NCBI GenBank assembly: GCA_963715055.1
Contig: CAVQRB010000019.1
Span: 82,074-146,073 of the forward strand
Reading direction: 5' to 3'
DNA: 64,000 nucleotides
Source of the DNA: CAVQRB01 sp963715055
GTDB taxonomy: Bacteria; Pseudomonadota; Alphaproteobacteria; Rhodobacterales; Rhodobacteraceae
The notes under the pieces are model-generated. The model saw only the letters and a list, made by a program, of their open reading frames with translations. It did not search any database and was not told where the DNA came from. Position 1 is the first letter of the stretch. The number at the start of each line of letters is the position of its first letter. Below, piece after piece: positions 1-8,866 of the stretch. The position numbers were made by a program, and so were the translations under genes.

Positions 1-231
1 ATGAAGATGCGCTTTGCGCCCGACGCATTGCAGGATCCCTATACTGTTCTGGGTGTCACCCCAGATATGAGCAAGGCCCAGATCCGAGCGGCCTGGCGGC
101 GGCTGGTGCGGGAGAACCACCCCGATGCGATGATCGCGAGGGGCGTTCCCGAAGAGGCCCTGCAACTGGTGCAAAAGCGCATGGCCGACATCAACCGCGC
201 CTGGGACGAAATCGAAGGCAAGACCGGCTGA
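1..231 (+). CDS. J-domain protein, C-terminal part (5' end outside window)
   Basis: This is a DnaJ-type J domain that would stimulate an Hsp70 ATPase. The HPD tripeptide is at residues 40-42 of the visible part, preceded by the usual DPYxVLGV helix-I/II start and followed by a helix ending in INRAWDEI. It ends with the J domain, as in DjlA-like proteins that carry a TerB-like domain in front, so the ATG at base 1 is probably internal and the gene truncated by the window edge. Its TGA shares one base with the ATG of the next gene, suggesting co-transcription. The family is clear; the exact co-chaperone name is not. Confidence 0.8.
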   Translation: MKMRFAPDALQDPYTVLGVTPDMSKAQIRAAWRRLVRENHPDAMIARGVPEEALQLVQKRMADINRAWDEIEGKTG

Positions 232-1238
232 TGCGGATCGCCACCTATAACGTCGAATGGTTCACAGGGCTCTTCGATGACAGGAACCGGCTGCTCAGAG
301 ATGAAAACTGGTCGTCCCGGTATCAGATCAGGCGCCGTGATCAGGCGGATGCCTTGGGCCGTGTCTTCGCCGCCATGGATGCGGATGCGGTCATGGTGAT
401 CGAAGCGCCCGACGCCAATGGCAAGCGCAGCACCACCGAGGCGCTGGAGAATTTCGCGGCACACTACGGGCTGCGCACCCGCGAGGCCTGCCTTGGTTTC
501 ATGAACGACACCAAGCAGGAAATTGCACTGCTCTATGATCCGGACCGCCTGAGCGTCGTGCATGCGCCGCGCCCAGGCACGCCGGAGGTGCCACGGTTCG
601 ACGGGGTCTTTTCCATCGACCTCGACATCGACGCGACGCTGGATGAAGTGACGTTTTCCAAGCCCCCGCTGGAACTCGATGTCATCACTGCCTCGGGGTT
701 CGCCTTTCACATGATCGGGGTGCATCTGAAATCCAAGGCGCCGCATGGTGCCAAGACAGATGCGCAGATCATGCAGGTCGCGATTGCCAACCGGCGCAAA
801 CAGCTGGCGCAGGCGATCTGGCTTCGCGCGCGCATTGACCAGGTGCTGGCCGAAACCACACCGCTGATCGTGCTGGGGGACATGAACGACGGGCCCGGCC
901 TTGATGAGTTCGAAGGGCTCTTCGGGCGCTCGTCGGTTGAGATCCTGTTGGGAGATGCCACGCGGCCCGCGCTTTTCGATCCGCATGCCACCCGCGCGCT
1001 CGGCAGCCGTTTCGGTGCGATCCCCACCACCTCGCGCTTCTGGATCCAGCCTGAGAAACGCTATCTTCAGGCCTTGCTCGATTATGTGATGGTCTCCGAC
1101 GACCTGCGGGCGCGCGAGGCGGTCTGGCGCATATGGCACCCTTTCGATGATCCCGCGTGCTGGGGGGAGGCGGCGCTTTGCGAGGCGCTGCTGGCGGCGT
1201 CGGATCACTTCCCGGTCACGCTCGATCTTGACATCTGA
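231..1238 (+). CDS. endonuclease/exonuclease/phosphatase family protein
   Basis: This 335-aa protein has the EEP (DNase I-like) fold signatures: an N-terminal RIATYNVEW strand, LGDMND near residue 217 and a C-terminal SDHFPV near residue 323. These supply the metal-binding Asp/Asn and the catalytic His. Members cleave phosphodiester or phosphomonoester bonds in nucleic acids, lipids or inositol phosphates, and the substrate cannot be read from the sequence. No signal peptide is visible, so it is probably cytoplasmic. Its start overlaps the stop of the upstream J-domain gene by one base. Confidence 0.85.
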   Translation: MRIATYNVEWFTGLFDDRNRLLRDENWSSRYQIRRRDQADALGRVFAAMDADAVMVIEAPDANGKRSTTEALENFAAHYGLRTREACLGFMNDTKQEIALLYDPDRLSVVHAPRPGTPEVPRFDGVFSIDLDIDATLDEVTFSKPPLELDVITASGFAFHMIGVHLKSKAPHGAKTDAQIMQVAIANRRKQLAQAIWLRARIDQVLAETTPLIVLGDMNDGPGLDEFEGLFGRSSVEILLGDATRPALFDPHATRALGSRFGAIPTTSRFWIQPEKRYLQALLDYVMVSDDLRAREAVWRIWHPFDDPACWGEAALCEALLAASDHFPVTLDLDI

Positions 1239-1275
1239 TCTCGAAGAATCGCGTGGCCTCACCTATATTGAAGCC

Positions 1276-1620
1276 ATGAAACAGATATTCGTGACGCTGA
1301 TCGCCCTTCACCTTGCCGCGCAGCCTCTGGCGGCACAGGACAGCGACGGCCCCTCGCTGATGGAGCGCGGAGCGCAGCAGTTCCTCGAAGGGTTGATGCA
1401 GGAAATGGAACCGGCATTCCAGGGCATGCGGCAATTCATGGAAGAGATGGGTCCCGCGATGACCGAGCTTCTGGCGGAGATCAAGGACTGGTCGGTCTAT
1501 GAGCCGCCCGAGGTGCTGGAGAACGGCGACATCATCATCCGCCGCAAACCGGATGCGCCCGAGATGCCGGAGACAGCACCCGCGACCCCGCCGGAGACAC
1601 CGCCGCAGATCGAGCTCTAG
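1276..1620 (+). CDS. small exported hypothetical protein
   Basis: I do not recognise this 114-aa protein. The ATG at 1276 starts a classic Sec signal peptide (MKQIF, a hydrophobic run, then a PLAAQ cleavage region near residue 20). The mature part is acidic and Met/Glu-rich around residues 30-70. The C-terminus is Pro/Glu-rich and probably disordered. It is most likely periplasmic or envelope-associated. The same frame is open upstream to 1147, but that extension is basic and low-quality and would bury the signal peptide. The last 4 bp overlap the convergent ppx gene. Confidence 0.65.
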   Translation: MKQIFVTLIALHLAAQPLAAQDSDGPSLMERGAQQFLEGLMQEMEPAFQGMRQFMEEMGPAMTELLAEIKDWSVYEPPEVLENGDIIIRRKPDAPEMPETAPATPPETPPQIEL

Positions 1621-3185
1621 CGGACCCGCTTTATTTCCACCTCGGCTTGCAATGACGCGGCAAGCGACATGAAGCGCGCCTCTGCGACCTCGCCGAAGAG
1701 CGGGACCATGTCAGGCGTCAGACGCAGTTGGAGCAGCCGTTTTTTCGGAAACCAGCGCAGGGAGCCGCGCTTGGCATCGCTGGTCATCCAGAGCATCGCG
1801 CCAAACCGCATGGCCTTGCCGAGAATCTCGGCTTCGCGCTGCATCTTCTCGTCGATGAGACCGAGCAGGTCCGCAAAGCGCGTACCTTCGCGCTTGTTCG
1901 AATAGCGGTGCAGCAGGGCGAGGCCCAGGTAAACCCGTTCGGAATGTTTCAGACCGCCAAGATTGGCCCTTGTGGCATTGTCGAAACAGGTCTCCGCCCG
2001 GTAGTCGGGATGCGCGCGCCAGCTTACGTCATGAAGCAGGCAGGCCGCCTTGACGAGCCGTCGCCGCGCCAGCGGCACGCCCTTGAAGATCGGGTGTATG
2101 AAGGCGTAGAGCGATTTGCCGAACCCCGGCATGCGCGCGTCCTTGGCCTCGGCGAACCGGCAGGCCTCGATAAGCGGATCGCGGTCGCGCAGCCGTTGCG
2201 GCATCTGCTCGTAGAGCATGCCTTCGCGGATGCCGTAGCTCGAGAGGGCGATGTCCTTCGGCGAGAAGGTATTGACCAGACGGTTCAGGACTTCGGCGGC
2301 AAGGGGCACAAGGCTCATCCTCGCCGAGGAGATGCCGCAGGCGCTCCGCAACTCCTCTAGGTTGGCCTTCTGAATGTATTTCACCGTGGCGCTGACGGCG
2401 CGCGCGCTCATGCGGTATTCGTGGAGCACGTGCAGCGGGTAGTTGCGGCGGTGCATGTCGATCCGGGCGATGGCGCGCCACGAGCCGCCGACGAGGAAGA
2501 GACGGTCCCGCTGCGGTCCCAGGACCTCCTGCAACTTGGCGAGCGTCTCCTTGATATGGGCCTGCCGGCCTTTCTTACCGCCCTTGATGTCGCGCAGCTT
2601 GAGCGGTCCGAGCGACGACGTGACCCGACGCCCGACCCGGCCCCCGGAGATCTCCGCAAGCTCCATGGACGAGCCGCCGATATCGCAGACCAGCCCGTAG
2701 GAGCCGGGCCAGCCGAGCAGCACGCCCTGGGCCGAAAGCCGCGCTTCCTCCTCGCCATCGATGACCCAGATGCGCAGGCCGGTCTCGCGCTTGACCTCGG
2801 CGCAGAAATCCGGCCCGTCGGTCGCGTCCCGCACCGCGGCGGTGGCCACGACGGTCAACTCCGGCAGGCCCATGCCTTGCGCGAGATGCTGGAACCGGCG
2901 CAGGGCGCTGAGCGCGCGGACCCTGCCTATGGGGTTCAGCATGCCGGTTTCCGACACGCCGGCGCCCAGAGCGCACATGATCTTTTCATTGTAGAAGTAG
3001 GCCGGGGACCGCGCAGCGCCGTCGAAGACGACCAGACGGACCGAGTTCGAGCCCACATCGACAACGCCGACGCGGGACAGGGCGCGGGCCGAGGGGTCCT
3101 GAAACAGCGGGCGTCCGAAAAGCCAGTTGTCGGGATGCGTGGTTTCCGCAGGGCCGGATCGGTCGAGATCCACAGGTTGATTCAT
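1617..3185 (-). CDS. ppx: exopolyphosphatase (Ppx/GppA family)
   Basis: This 522-aa Ppx/GppA phosphatase would hydrolyse inorganic polyphosphate processively and/or pppGpp. The N-terminal ASKHA phosphate-binding loop reads VVDVGSNSVRLVVFDG (about residues 41-56), and the second glycine-rich loop is CDIGGSSMEL (about 168). A C-terminal HD-like domain carries LLHDVSWRAHP near residue 386. The length fits the alphaproteobacterial form with the C-terminal extension. It lies 103 bp downstream of ppk on the same strand, so the polyphosphate-making and -breaking enzymes are probably co-expressed. Confidence 0.93.
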   Translation of the reverse strand: MNQPVDLDRSGPAETTHPDNWLFGRPLFQDPSARALSRVGVVDVGSNSVRLVVFDGAARSPAYFYNEKIMCALGAGVSETGMLNPIGRVRALSALRRFQHLAQGMGLPELTVVATAAVRDATDGPDFCAEVKRETGLRIWVIDGEEEARLSAQGVLLGWPGSYGLVCDIGGSSMELAEISGGRVGRRVTSSLGPLKLRDIKGGKKGRQAHIKETLAKLQEVLGPQRDRLFLVGGSWRAIARIDMHRRNYPLHVLHEYRMSARAVSATVKYIQKANLEELRSACGISSARMSLVPLAAEVLNRLVNTFSPKDIALSSYGIREGMLYEQMPQRLRDRDPLIEACRFAEAKDARMPGFGKSLYAFIHPIFKGVPLARRRLVKAACLLHDVSWRAHPDYRAETCFDNATRANLGGLKHSERVYLGLALLHRYSNKREGTRFADLLGLIDEKMQREAEILGKAMRFGAMLWMTSDAKRGSLRWFPKKRLLQLRLTPDMVPLFGEVAEARFMSLAASLQAEVEIKRVR

Positions 3186-3288
3186 GGGGCGTTCCGAGCA
3201 GTTGCAGCAATACCCTGTTCAATTATCGCGCTTGGGTCAATGCGCGCGGCGCTTTCGGGTGCTGATTTCCCACTTCGCTGGTAGGCAT

Positions 3289-5463
3289 TCAATCTTCGGT
3301 ATGGGTCAGTTTCGGCACATCGGAGGCCCCGGCAGTGCCACGCCCCGAGAGCGAGGGGTTTTCCATGAAGAAGCGGTGACAGTTAAAGGGGAAGGTGCCT
3401 TCGGGCACCGGCGGGCGCTCGAAACTGCCATCGGGTTTCATGACCCAGCTTTGGGCTACATCGGCAAGGTTGGCGGCCATGATCTGGCTCACGATCTGCG
3501 CCTTGACAGTGGGATTTTCCGCCTCCACCAGCGTCTCAACGCGCCGGTTCAGGTTGCGCCCCATCCAGTCAGCAGAGGATATGAAGACCCGGGCGCGCTT
3601 GTGCGGAAGGCCGTAGCCATTACCGAAACAGACGATGCGGGAGTGTTCCAGAAAGCGCCCGACGATGGACTTCACGCGGATGTTCTCGCTCAGACCCTTT
3701 ATACCTGGACGCAACCCGCAGATGCCGCGCGCCACGAGGCTGATCTTCACCCCGGCCTGAGAGGCCGCGTAGAGTGCGTCGATGACCTCGTCGTCGATGA
3801 TCGAATTCATCTTCGCCCAGATCACCGCCGGTTTGCCCGCCTTGGCGTGTTTCGCTTCGGCGGCGATCAGCTCCAGAAGGCGGGGTTTCAGACTGATCGG
3901 CGAAATCGCGAGATTGTCGAGTTTCTCGGGCTGGGCATAGCCGGAGAGGTAGTTGAAGACCTTCGTGGCGTCGCGGCCAAGCCGTTGATCGCAGGTGAAA
4001 AGTGACAGGTCCGTGTAGATACGCGCCGTGATCGGGTGGTAATTTCCGGTGCCGTAATGGGTGTAGGTCACCAACTGATTGCCCTCGCGGCGCACCACCG
4101 TGGAGATCTTGGCGTGGGTCTTGAGGTCCAGAAACCCGTAGACAACATGTGCGCCCGCCCGTTCCAGCCGACGCGATTGGCGGATGTTGGCGGCCTCGTC
4201 GAAACGGGCCTTCAATTCCACAAGGGCGGTCACCGATTTGCCGTCCTCGGCGGCTTCGCAAAGCGCCTCGACGATCGGGCTGTCGCGCGATGTCCGGTAG
4301 AGCGTCTGCTTGATCGCCACCACTTGCGGATCGCGCGCCGCCTGTTGCAGGAAACGCACCACCATGTCGAAGGTCTCGTACGGGTGGTGCAGCAGCATGT
4401 CCTTGCTGCGGATCGCGGCCAGCATGTCGCCTTCGTGGTCGGTCACGCGTTCGGGGATGCGCGGTGTGAAGTTCGGCCAGAGCAGGTCGGGGCGGCTGTC
4501 CAGCACCAACTCGCTCAGATCGTCGACACCGATCATCCCGTTGATCTCGATTACCTCGTTCATGTCCACGCCAAGTTCGGACATGATCACCTGCATCAGC
4601 TTTTCGGGCGCGCCCGCCGAATGGGTGAGCCGCACCACCTCGCCGCGGCGGCGGCGTTTGAGGGCCACCTCGAATTCGCGCACGAGATCCTCGGCCTCCT
4701 CCTCGACTTCGAGATCGCTGTCGCGCAGGACGCGAAACTCGAAATAGGTCTTGAGTTTGTAGCCTGGAAAGAGGCTCGCGATGTTGAGCACAAGCAGCTC
4801 TTCGAGCGGCAAAAAGCGGTTGTGACCCTCGCTCGCAGGCAGGGCGATGAAACGGTCGATCTGGGCCGGGATCGGCAGCAACGCCTGTAGGGGGCGTTTG
4901 TCGCTGCTGCGTTCGAGTTGCAGCGCCAGCGCGTAGCCGGTGTTGGGGATGAAGGGAAACGGATGCGCCGGGTCGATTGCCAGTGGCGAGAGCACCGCGA
5001 AAACCTGTGTGAGGAACACCTCCTCGAGATACTTGCGATCCGCTGGTGTCAGGTCTTCGGCGCGCAGCACGCAGATGTTCTGGTCCTCCAGTTCGATCAG
5101 CAGATCGCCCAGCACCCGTTGTTGGGTTTCCATCAGACTGCGGGCGTTCTGGTCGATGAGGACGAGTTGTTCCGCCGGGCTGAGACCGTCGGCGGCCGGT
5201 GTGGTATTGCCCGCCATCGCCAGCTCGCGCAGGCCGGCCACACGGACGGTGTAGAATTCATCGAGATTGTTTGCCGAGATCGACAGAAAGCGCACCCGTT
5301 CCAGCAGAGGGACCCGTGGGTTTTCGGCCTCCTCGACGACGCGCCAGTTGAAGCCCAGCCAACTGAGCTCGCGGTTGTAAAAGCGTGAGGGGCCATGGAT
5401 ATCGAGACCCGGCAAGTCGGTCGCGGGCGGGAAGTCGGAGGTCAGGAAATCGGCGTGTGTCAT
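3289..5463 (-). CDS. ppk: polyphosphate kinase 1
   Basis: This 724-aa protein transfers the gamma-phosphate of ATP reversibly to polyphosphate. It has the PPK1 N-terminal start (FYNRELSWLGFNWRVVEEA, about residues 28-46). The autophosphorylated-histidine region is THYGTGNYHPITARIYTD, and the second catalytic block is FISSADWMGRNLNRRVE. Full PPK1 length and motif order argue for an intact enzyme. It lies between hdaA (39 bp upstream) and ppx (downstream). Confidence 0.97.
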   Translation of the reverse strand: MTHADFLTSDFPPATDLPGLDIHGPSRFYNRELSWLGFNWRVVEEAENPRVPLLERVRFLSISANNLDEFYTVRVAGLRELAMAGNTTPAADGLSPAEQLVLIDQNARSLMETQQRVLGDLLIELEDQNICVLRAEDLTPADRKYLEEVFLTQVFAVLSPLAIDPAHPFPFIPNTGYALALQLERSSDKRPLQALLPIPAQIDRFIALPASEGHNRFLPLEELLVLNIASLFPGYKLKTYFEFRVLRDSDLEVEEEAEDLVREFEVALKRRRRGEVVRLTHSAGAPEKLMQVIMSELGVDMNEVIEINGMIGVDDLSELVLDSRPDLLWPNFTPRIPERVTDHEGDMLAAIRSKDMLLHHPYETFDMVVRFLQQAARDPQVVAIKQTLYRTSRDSPIVEALCEAAEDGKSVTALVELKARFDEAANIRQSRRLERAGAHVVYGFLDLKTHAKISTVVRREGNQLVTYTHYGTGNYHPITARIYTDLSLFTCDQRLGRDATKVFNYLSGYAQPEKLDNLAISPISLKPRLLELIAAEAKHAKAGKPAVIWAKMNSIIDDEVIDALYAASQAGVKISLVARGICGLRPGIKGLSENIRVKSIVGRFLEHSRIVCFGNGYGLPHKRARVFISSADWMGRNLNRRVETLVEAENPTVKAQIVSQIMAANLADVAQSWVMKPDGSFERPPVPEGTFPFNCHRFFMENPSLSGRGTAGASDVPKLTHTED

Positions 5464-5502
5464 GCTGCCTTTTGCGCGCGAAGTGTAACAGATCTGTGTC
5501 GA

Positions 5503-6186
5503 CTATCGCGCGGCGCCGGCCTCCTTGTCCAGAAGGCGCGCTGCAAGTGTGCGGGATACGGGACGTTTTTGCGCCAGCGACGCCGCATCGAGCGCCGCCA
5601 CCACGTCACGCGCCGCCGCAAAGGACCGGTCGATGCGCAGGATCAGATAGGGAATGAGGTCGGCCTTGGGGGTGATCTGGCGGTCAGCGAAAAGCTTCGC
5701 CAGAACCGCGGCAAGCAGCGTGTCGTCGGGCGGCTCCAGTGCTGCGGAGGGCGCCGCGGCAATGCGGCTTGCCAGATCGGGCAGGGTGAGGCCCCAGGCG
5801 ACGGAAGGCCCGGCACCGGTCAGCAGCAGCGGATGGCCTTCGGCGAGAACCAGGTTGTGCAGGTGAAAGAGCGCCGTCTGCGCCTCCGGATCGCCGGCGA
5901 TCTCGGGCACGTTCTCCACCGCGATCGCGGTTTGAGCCAGCGCCGGTATCTCGCATGTCGAGAGGTCAATGGCACTGACGATACGCGCGCCGGAACTGGC
6001 CGCCCAGACATGCGCCAGATGCGTCTTGCCGGACCCTTCGGGACCGGTCAGCACGAACTTCCCGCCCTGCCAGTCGCGCCAGCCTTCGATCATGGCGACG
6101 GCCACGGCGTTCGACGGGGCCACCAGAAAGTCGCTGCGGCCCAGTGCCGGAACACTTTGCAGATCGAACCCCAGTTGCTCGGTCAT
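5503..6186 (-). CDS. hdaA: DnaA regulatory inactivator HdaA-like protein
   Basis: This 227-aa protein resembles only the AAA+ part of DnaA. It has a Walker A loop GPEGSGKTH (about residues 50-58) and lacks the DnaA N-terminal and DNA-binding domains. That is the architecture of Hda/HdaA, which works with the beta clamp to promote ATP hydrolysis on DnaA after replication starts. The N-terminus MTEQLGFDLQ fits a clamp-binding QLxF/L-type peptide. The ATG is 1 bp after the stop of the upstream permease gene, so the two are translationally close. The polyphosphate genes follow. Confidence 0.85.
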   Translation of the reverse strand: MTEQLGFDLQSVPALGRSDFLVAPSNAVAVAMIEGWRDWQGGKFVLTGPEGSGKTHLAHVWAASSGARIVSAIDLSTCEIPALAQTAIAVENVPEIAGDPEAQTALFHLHNLVLAEGHPLLLTGAGPSVAWGLTLPDLASRIAAAPSAALEPPDDTLLAAVLAKLFADRQITPKADLIPYLILRIDRSFAAARDVVAALDAASLAQKRPVSRTLAARLLDKEAGAAR

Positions 6187-6187
6187 G

Positions 6188-7255
6188 TCAGGTGTCTTCC
6201 TGCCCGCTCGTGCCCTGATAAAGCATCGATGACTTGTACTGATCCACGGCGAAGCGGGCGATCACGCCGAGAGCCGCGGCCACCGGAACGGCGACCAGCA
6301 TCCCCACGAAGCCAAAAAGCGCGCCGAAGACCGAGAGTGCCAAGATCAGCCAGACCGGATGCAGGCCCACGGAACTGCCCACAAGTTTCGGGGTCAGGAT
6401 ATTGCCTTCGACCATCTGGCCTATAGCGAAGATGCCCGCGACCAGCCCGATGTGCAGCCAGTCGCCCCAGAACTGGAAGAGCGCGAGCCCGATTGCAAGC
6501 GTACCGCCGATCAGAGCACCAAGATAGGGGATGAAGGTCACGAGGCCCGCGATGAAACCTACCACAAGCCCGAATTGCAGGCCCACGGCCATCAGCGCCA
6601 CGGCATAGTAGGTGCCGAGGATGAGGCAGACCGTTCCCATGCCGCGGATGAAGGAGGCGAGCGTCTTGTCGATGTCGCGCGCAAGTTGGCGGATCACCGG
6701 TGCATGATCGCGTGGCAGAAGCTTGTCGATCTGGGCCACCATCCGGTCCCAGTCGAGCAGCAGGTAGACGGATACAACTGGCACGATGACCATCAGCACA
6801 ACGATGTTGAGCAGCGACGCAGCGGAGACCAGCGCGGTTTCCAGAAGCTCGACGCCACGGCTCTTGATCGTTTCGCCGAGGTCATCGAGCGACTGGCGCA
6901 ACGTTGATCCGGCATCGAGCACGGAAGGGAAGCGATCCGAGATGAAGCTGCCGAAGTTCCTCGCGTATTCAGGCGCCACGTTGACCAGTTGTATGCTCTG
7001 GTTGATCAACGTGGGGACCACCAGCAGCGCCATCATGACGAACACCAGGATACCGGCGAAGGTGATCACGCCGGTGGCTGCGACACGGCTCAACCCCAGA
7101 CGTTCAAGCCGGTCTGCGACCGGATCGAGGAAATAGGCGATGGCGCCGCCCAGAACGAAGGGCAGCAGCACATTTCCCAGAGACCAGAAGACAAGCAGGA
7201 AGAGGGCTGTGGCGATGCCCCAGTAAGTCAGTTGCTGGCGAACGGGCAGGGCCAT
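6188..7255 (-). CDS. AI-2E family transporter (PerM-like permease)
   Basis: This 355-aa polytopic membrane protein has several hydrophobic segments (near residues 10-45, 65-90, 150-175, and several between 205 and 345). Internal motifs such as FIPYLGALIGG and GNILTPKLVG are typical of the AI-2E_transport/PerM family. Members are proposed exporters or permeases, but the substrate is generally unknown and autoinducer-2 transport should not be assumed. It is the first gene of the likely perM-hdaA-ppk-ppx transcription unit. Confidence 0.9.
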   Translation of the reverse strand: MALPVRQQLTYWGIATALFLLVFWSLGNVLLPFVLGGAIAYFLDPVADRLERLGLSRVAATGVITFAGILVFVMMALLVVPTLINQSIQLVNVAPEYARNFGSFISDRFPSVLDAGSTLRQSLDDLGETIKSRGVELLETALVSAASLLNIVVLMVIVPVVSVYLLLDWDRMVAQIDKLLPRDHAPVIRQLARDIDKTLASFIRGMGTVCLILGTYYAVALMAVGLQFGLVVGFIAGLVTFIPYLGALIGGTLAIGLALFQFWGDWLHIGLVAGIFAIGQMVEGNILTPKLVGSSVGLHPVWLILALSVFGALFGFVGMLVAVPVAAALGVIARFAVDQYKSSMLYQGTSGQEDT

Positions 7256-7369
7256 CTCGATGCTCCGGAGTGCAGTTCCCTTCTGACATCGCCCATGACT
7301 GCTGGCGTTTCAAGGGGCTGCGGGCAAAAACTGCCGGTACTTTCGGGATTTAGCCGCCGCTGGGGCGTG

Positions 7370-8734
7370 TCAGTGGATGCGCACGCCCTGTGCTGTCAGG
7401 GTCCGCTGGACCTGGTCAAGCGGTACCCTTGCAGCCTCCACCCCCTCGGCCAGCGCAATGGCCGCGGCAACCCCTGCGCCTTGCCCCGCGACCGCGCAGC
7501 AGGCCATATTGCGCGTCGCAGCATGGGCCACGCGGTCGCCGCCGATGGCGCGGCCCGTGACCAGAAGGTTTCGAACGCCCTTGGGCAGCATCGCGCCATA
7601 GGGGACGTGCATGTAGCGCCCCGTCGTGGGCAGGATCAGAATGCCGTAGCCATCGATGAATTCGGGGTAGATGCCGATGCTGTCGTCGAAGCGGGCCTCT
7701 CCACGCACATCCGCTTCGGTCATGTTGTAGGCTGCATCGATCTTGCGGGTGTCGCGGATGCCGATGGACATGCCGAAGTTGCGCAAGCGCGCCCCGGCAC
7801 AGCCCGGCGTATAGGCTTTCAGCGCCTCGATGGCGTGCATCGCCTGGGCGCGGCCCTCGATCTCAAAGCGGGTCATGCTGTCCGGGTCGGTGCCGTCGCA
7901 ACCGGCAAGGTGGATGAGGTTCATGTAGGTCAACTCGCCACTGTCGTGCACCGCCCCCCAGGTCCCGCCGATGGTGTTGAGATGTTTCGGGATGAGCCCG
8001 TCGCGGATCGCCTGAGCGAAGGGTTTGGCGAGGAAGGGCGAGAACATCGCGTCTTCCTTGCCATCCGTCTCCACCTGCCACTCGCCGGTGGACCAATTGG
8101 CATAGGTCTGCGGGTCGGCCTTGATGCCCGCCATGAAGGCCTGTTTGTCCACGCCCGCGATGTGGAACATCACGGAAGCCGCCTGCATCGCCTCCACGGG
8201 CGTCTTGTGGGTGAGTGCGCCTGCGCGGTGCGCCACATCGGCGTCCCCGGTGGCGTCGATCACCACACGCGCAAGGATCGCCTCGCGACCCGCTTTCGAC
8301 TCCACGATGACGCCCCTGATGGTGTCGCCCTCCATGATCGGGGCCACGAACTGCCGGTGCAGCATGGCGCGCACGCCAGCCTCCTCGACAAGCCGATCCG
8401 CCACCAGCTTGAAGCCTTCGCTGTCAAGCTCGTAGCTCAGCGACTGGCTTTCGGGCACCGCCGCGCCCATCGCTTTGGCGCGCTCCTCGAACTCCCAGCC
8501 GATGCCTCCGGCCTCGATGGTCTTCTCATGCCGGTACCAGGCGAAGCCTTCGACGCCGACCACGGTGATGTTGCCGCCCATGCATCCGAACCGGTCGAGC
8601 AGCGTCACCTCCGCCCCCGCGCGCGCCGCCGCAAGGGCGGCTGCCAGCCCGCCGGGTCCGGAACCCACCACCAGCACGCCGGTTTCGTGGATCACCGGCG
8701 TTTGCCGGGCGGGTTCGGTGATGAAGGATGTCAT
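7370..8734 (-). CDS. FAD-dependent oxidoreductase
   Basis: This 454-aa flavoprotein has an N-terminal Rossmann motif VVGSGPGGLAAALAAARAG (about residues 22-40) followed by an acidic LLDRFG and the CMGGNITVVG signature of the FAD_oxidored (PF12831-like) group. A second nucleotide-associated segment, VVIDATGDADVAHRAG, lies near residue 155. The group includes enzymes acting on varied small molecules, and nothing in the neighbours fixes the substrate. The gene stands alone on the minus strand, divergent from proS. Confidence 0.85.
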   Translation of the reverse strand: MTSFITEPARQTPVIHETGVLVVGSGPGGLAAALAAARAGAEVTLLDRFGCMGGNITVVGVEGFAWYRHEKTIEAGGIGWEFEERAKAMGAAVPESQSLSYELDSEGFKLVADRLVEEAGVRAMLHRQFVAPIMEGDTIRGVIVESKAGREAILARVVIDATGDADVAHRAGALTHKTPVEAMQAASVMFHIAGVDKQAFMAGIKADPQTYANWSTGEWQVETDGKEDAMFSPFLAKPFAQAIRDGLIPKHLNTIGGTWGAVHDSGELTYMNLIHLAGCDGTDPDSMTRFEIEGRAQAMHAIEALKAYTPGCAGARLRNFGMSIGIRDTRKIDAAYNMTEADVRGEARFDDSIGIYPEFIDGYGILILPTTGRYMHVPYGAMLPKGVRNLLVTGRAIGGDRVAHAATRNMACCAVAGQGAGVAAAIALAEGVEAARVPLDQVQRTLTAQGVRIH

Positions 8735-8866
8735 GCGATGGCTTCCCGGCTCGTGTCATAGCTTTGTTACAGAAATCCCAGCCGCCGACATGCGTCAATG
8801 CCCGATTGCGGGCAGGGCGGCTTTGGCATAGTCAGGCGGTGCGATTTCTGATCAAAGGACCGACCG

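Noticed and set aside
6989..8761. 590-codon plus-strand frame opposite the FAD oxidoreductase
   Set aside because: His/Gly/Arg-rich antisense shadow with no motif.
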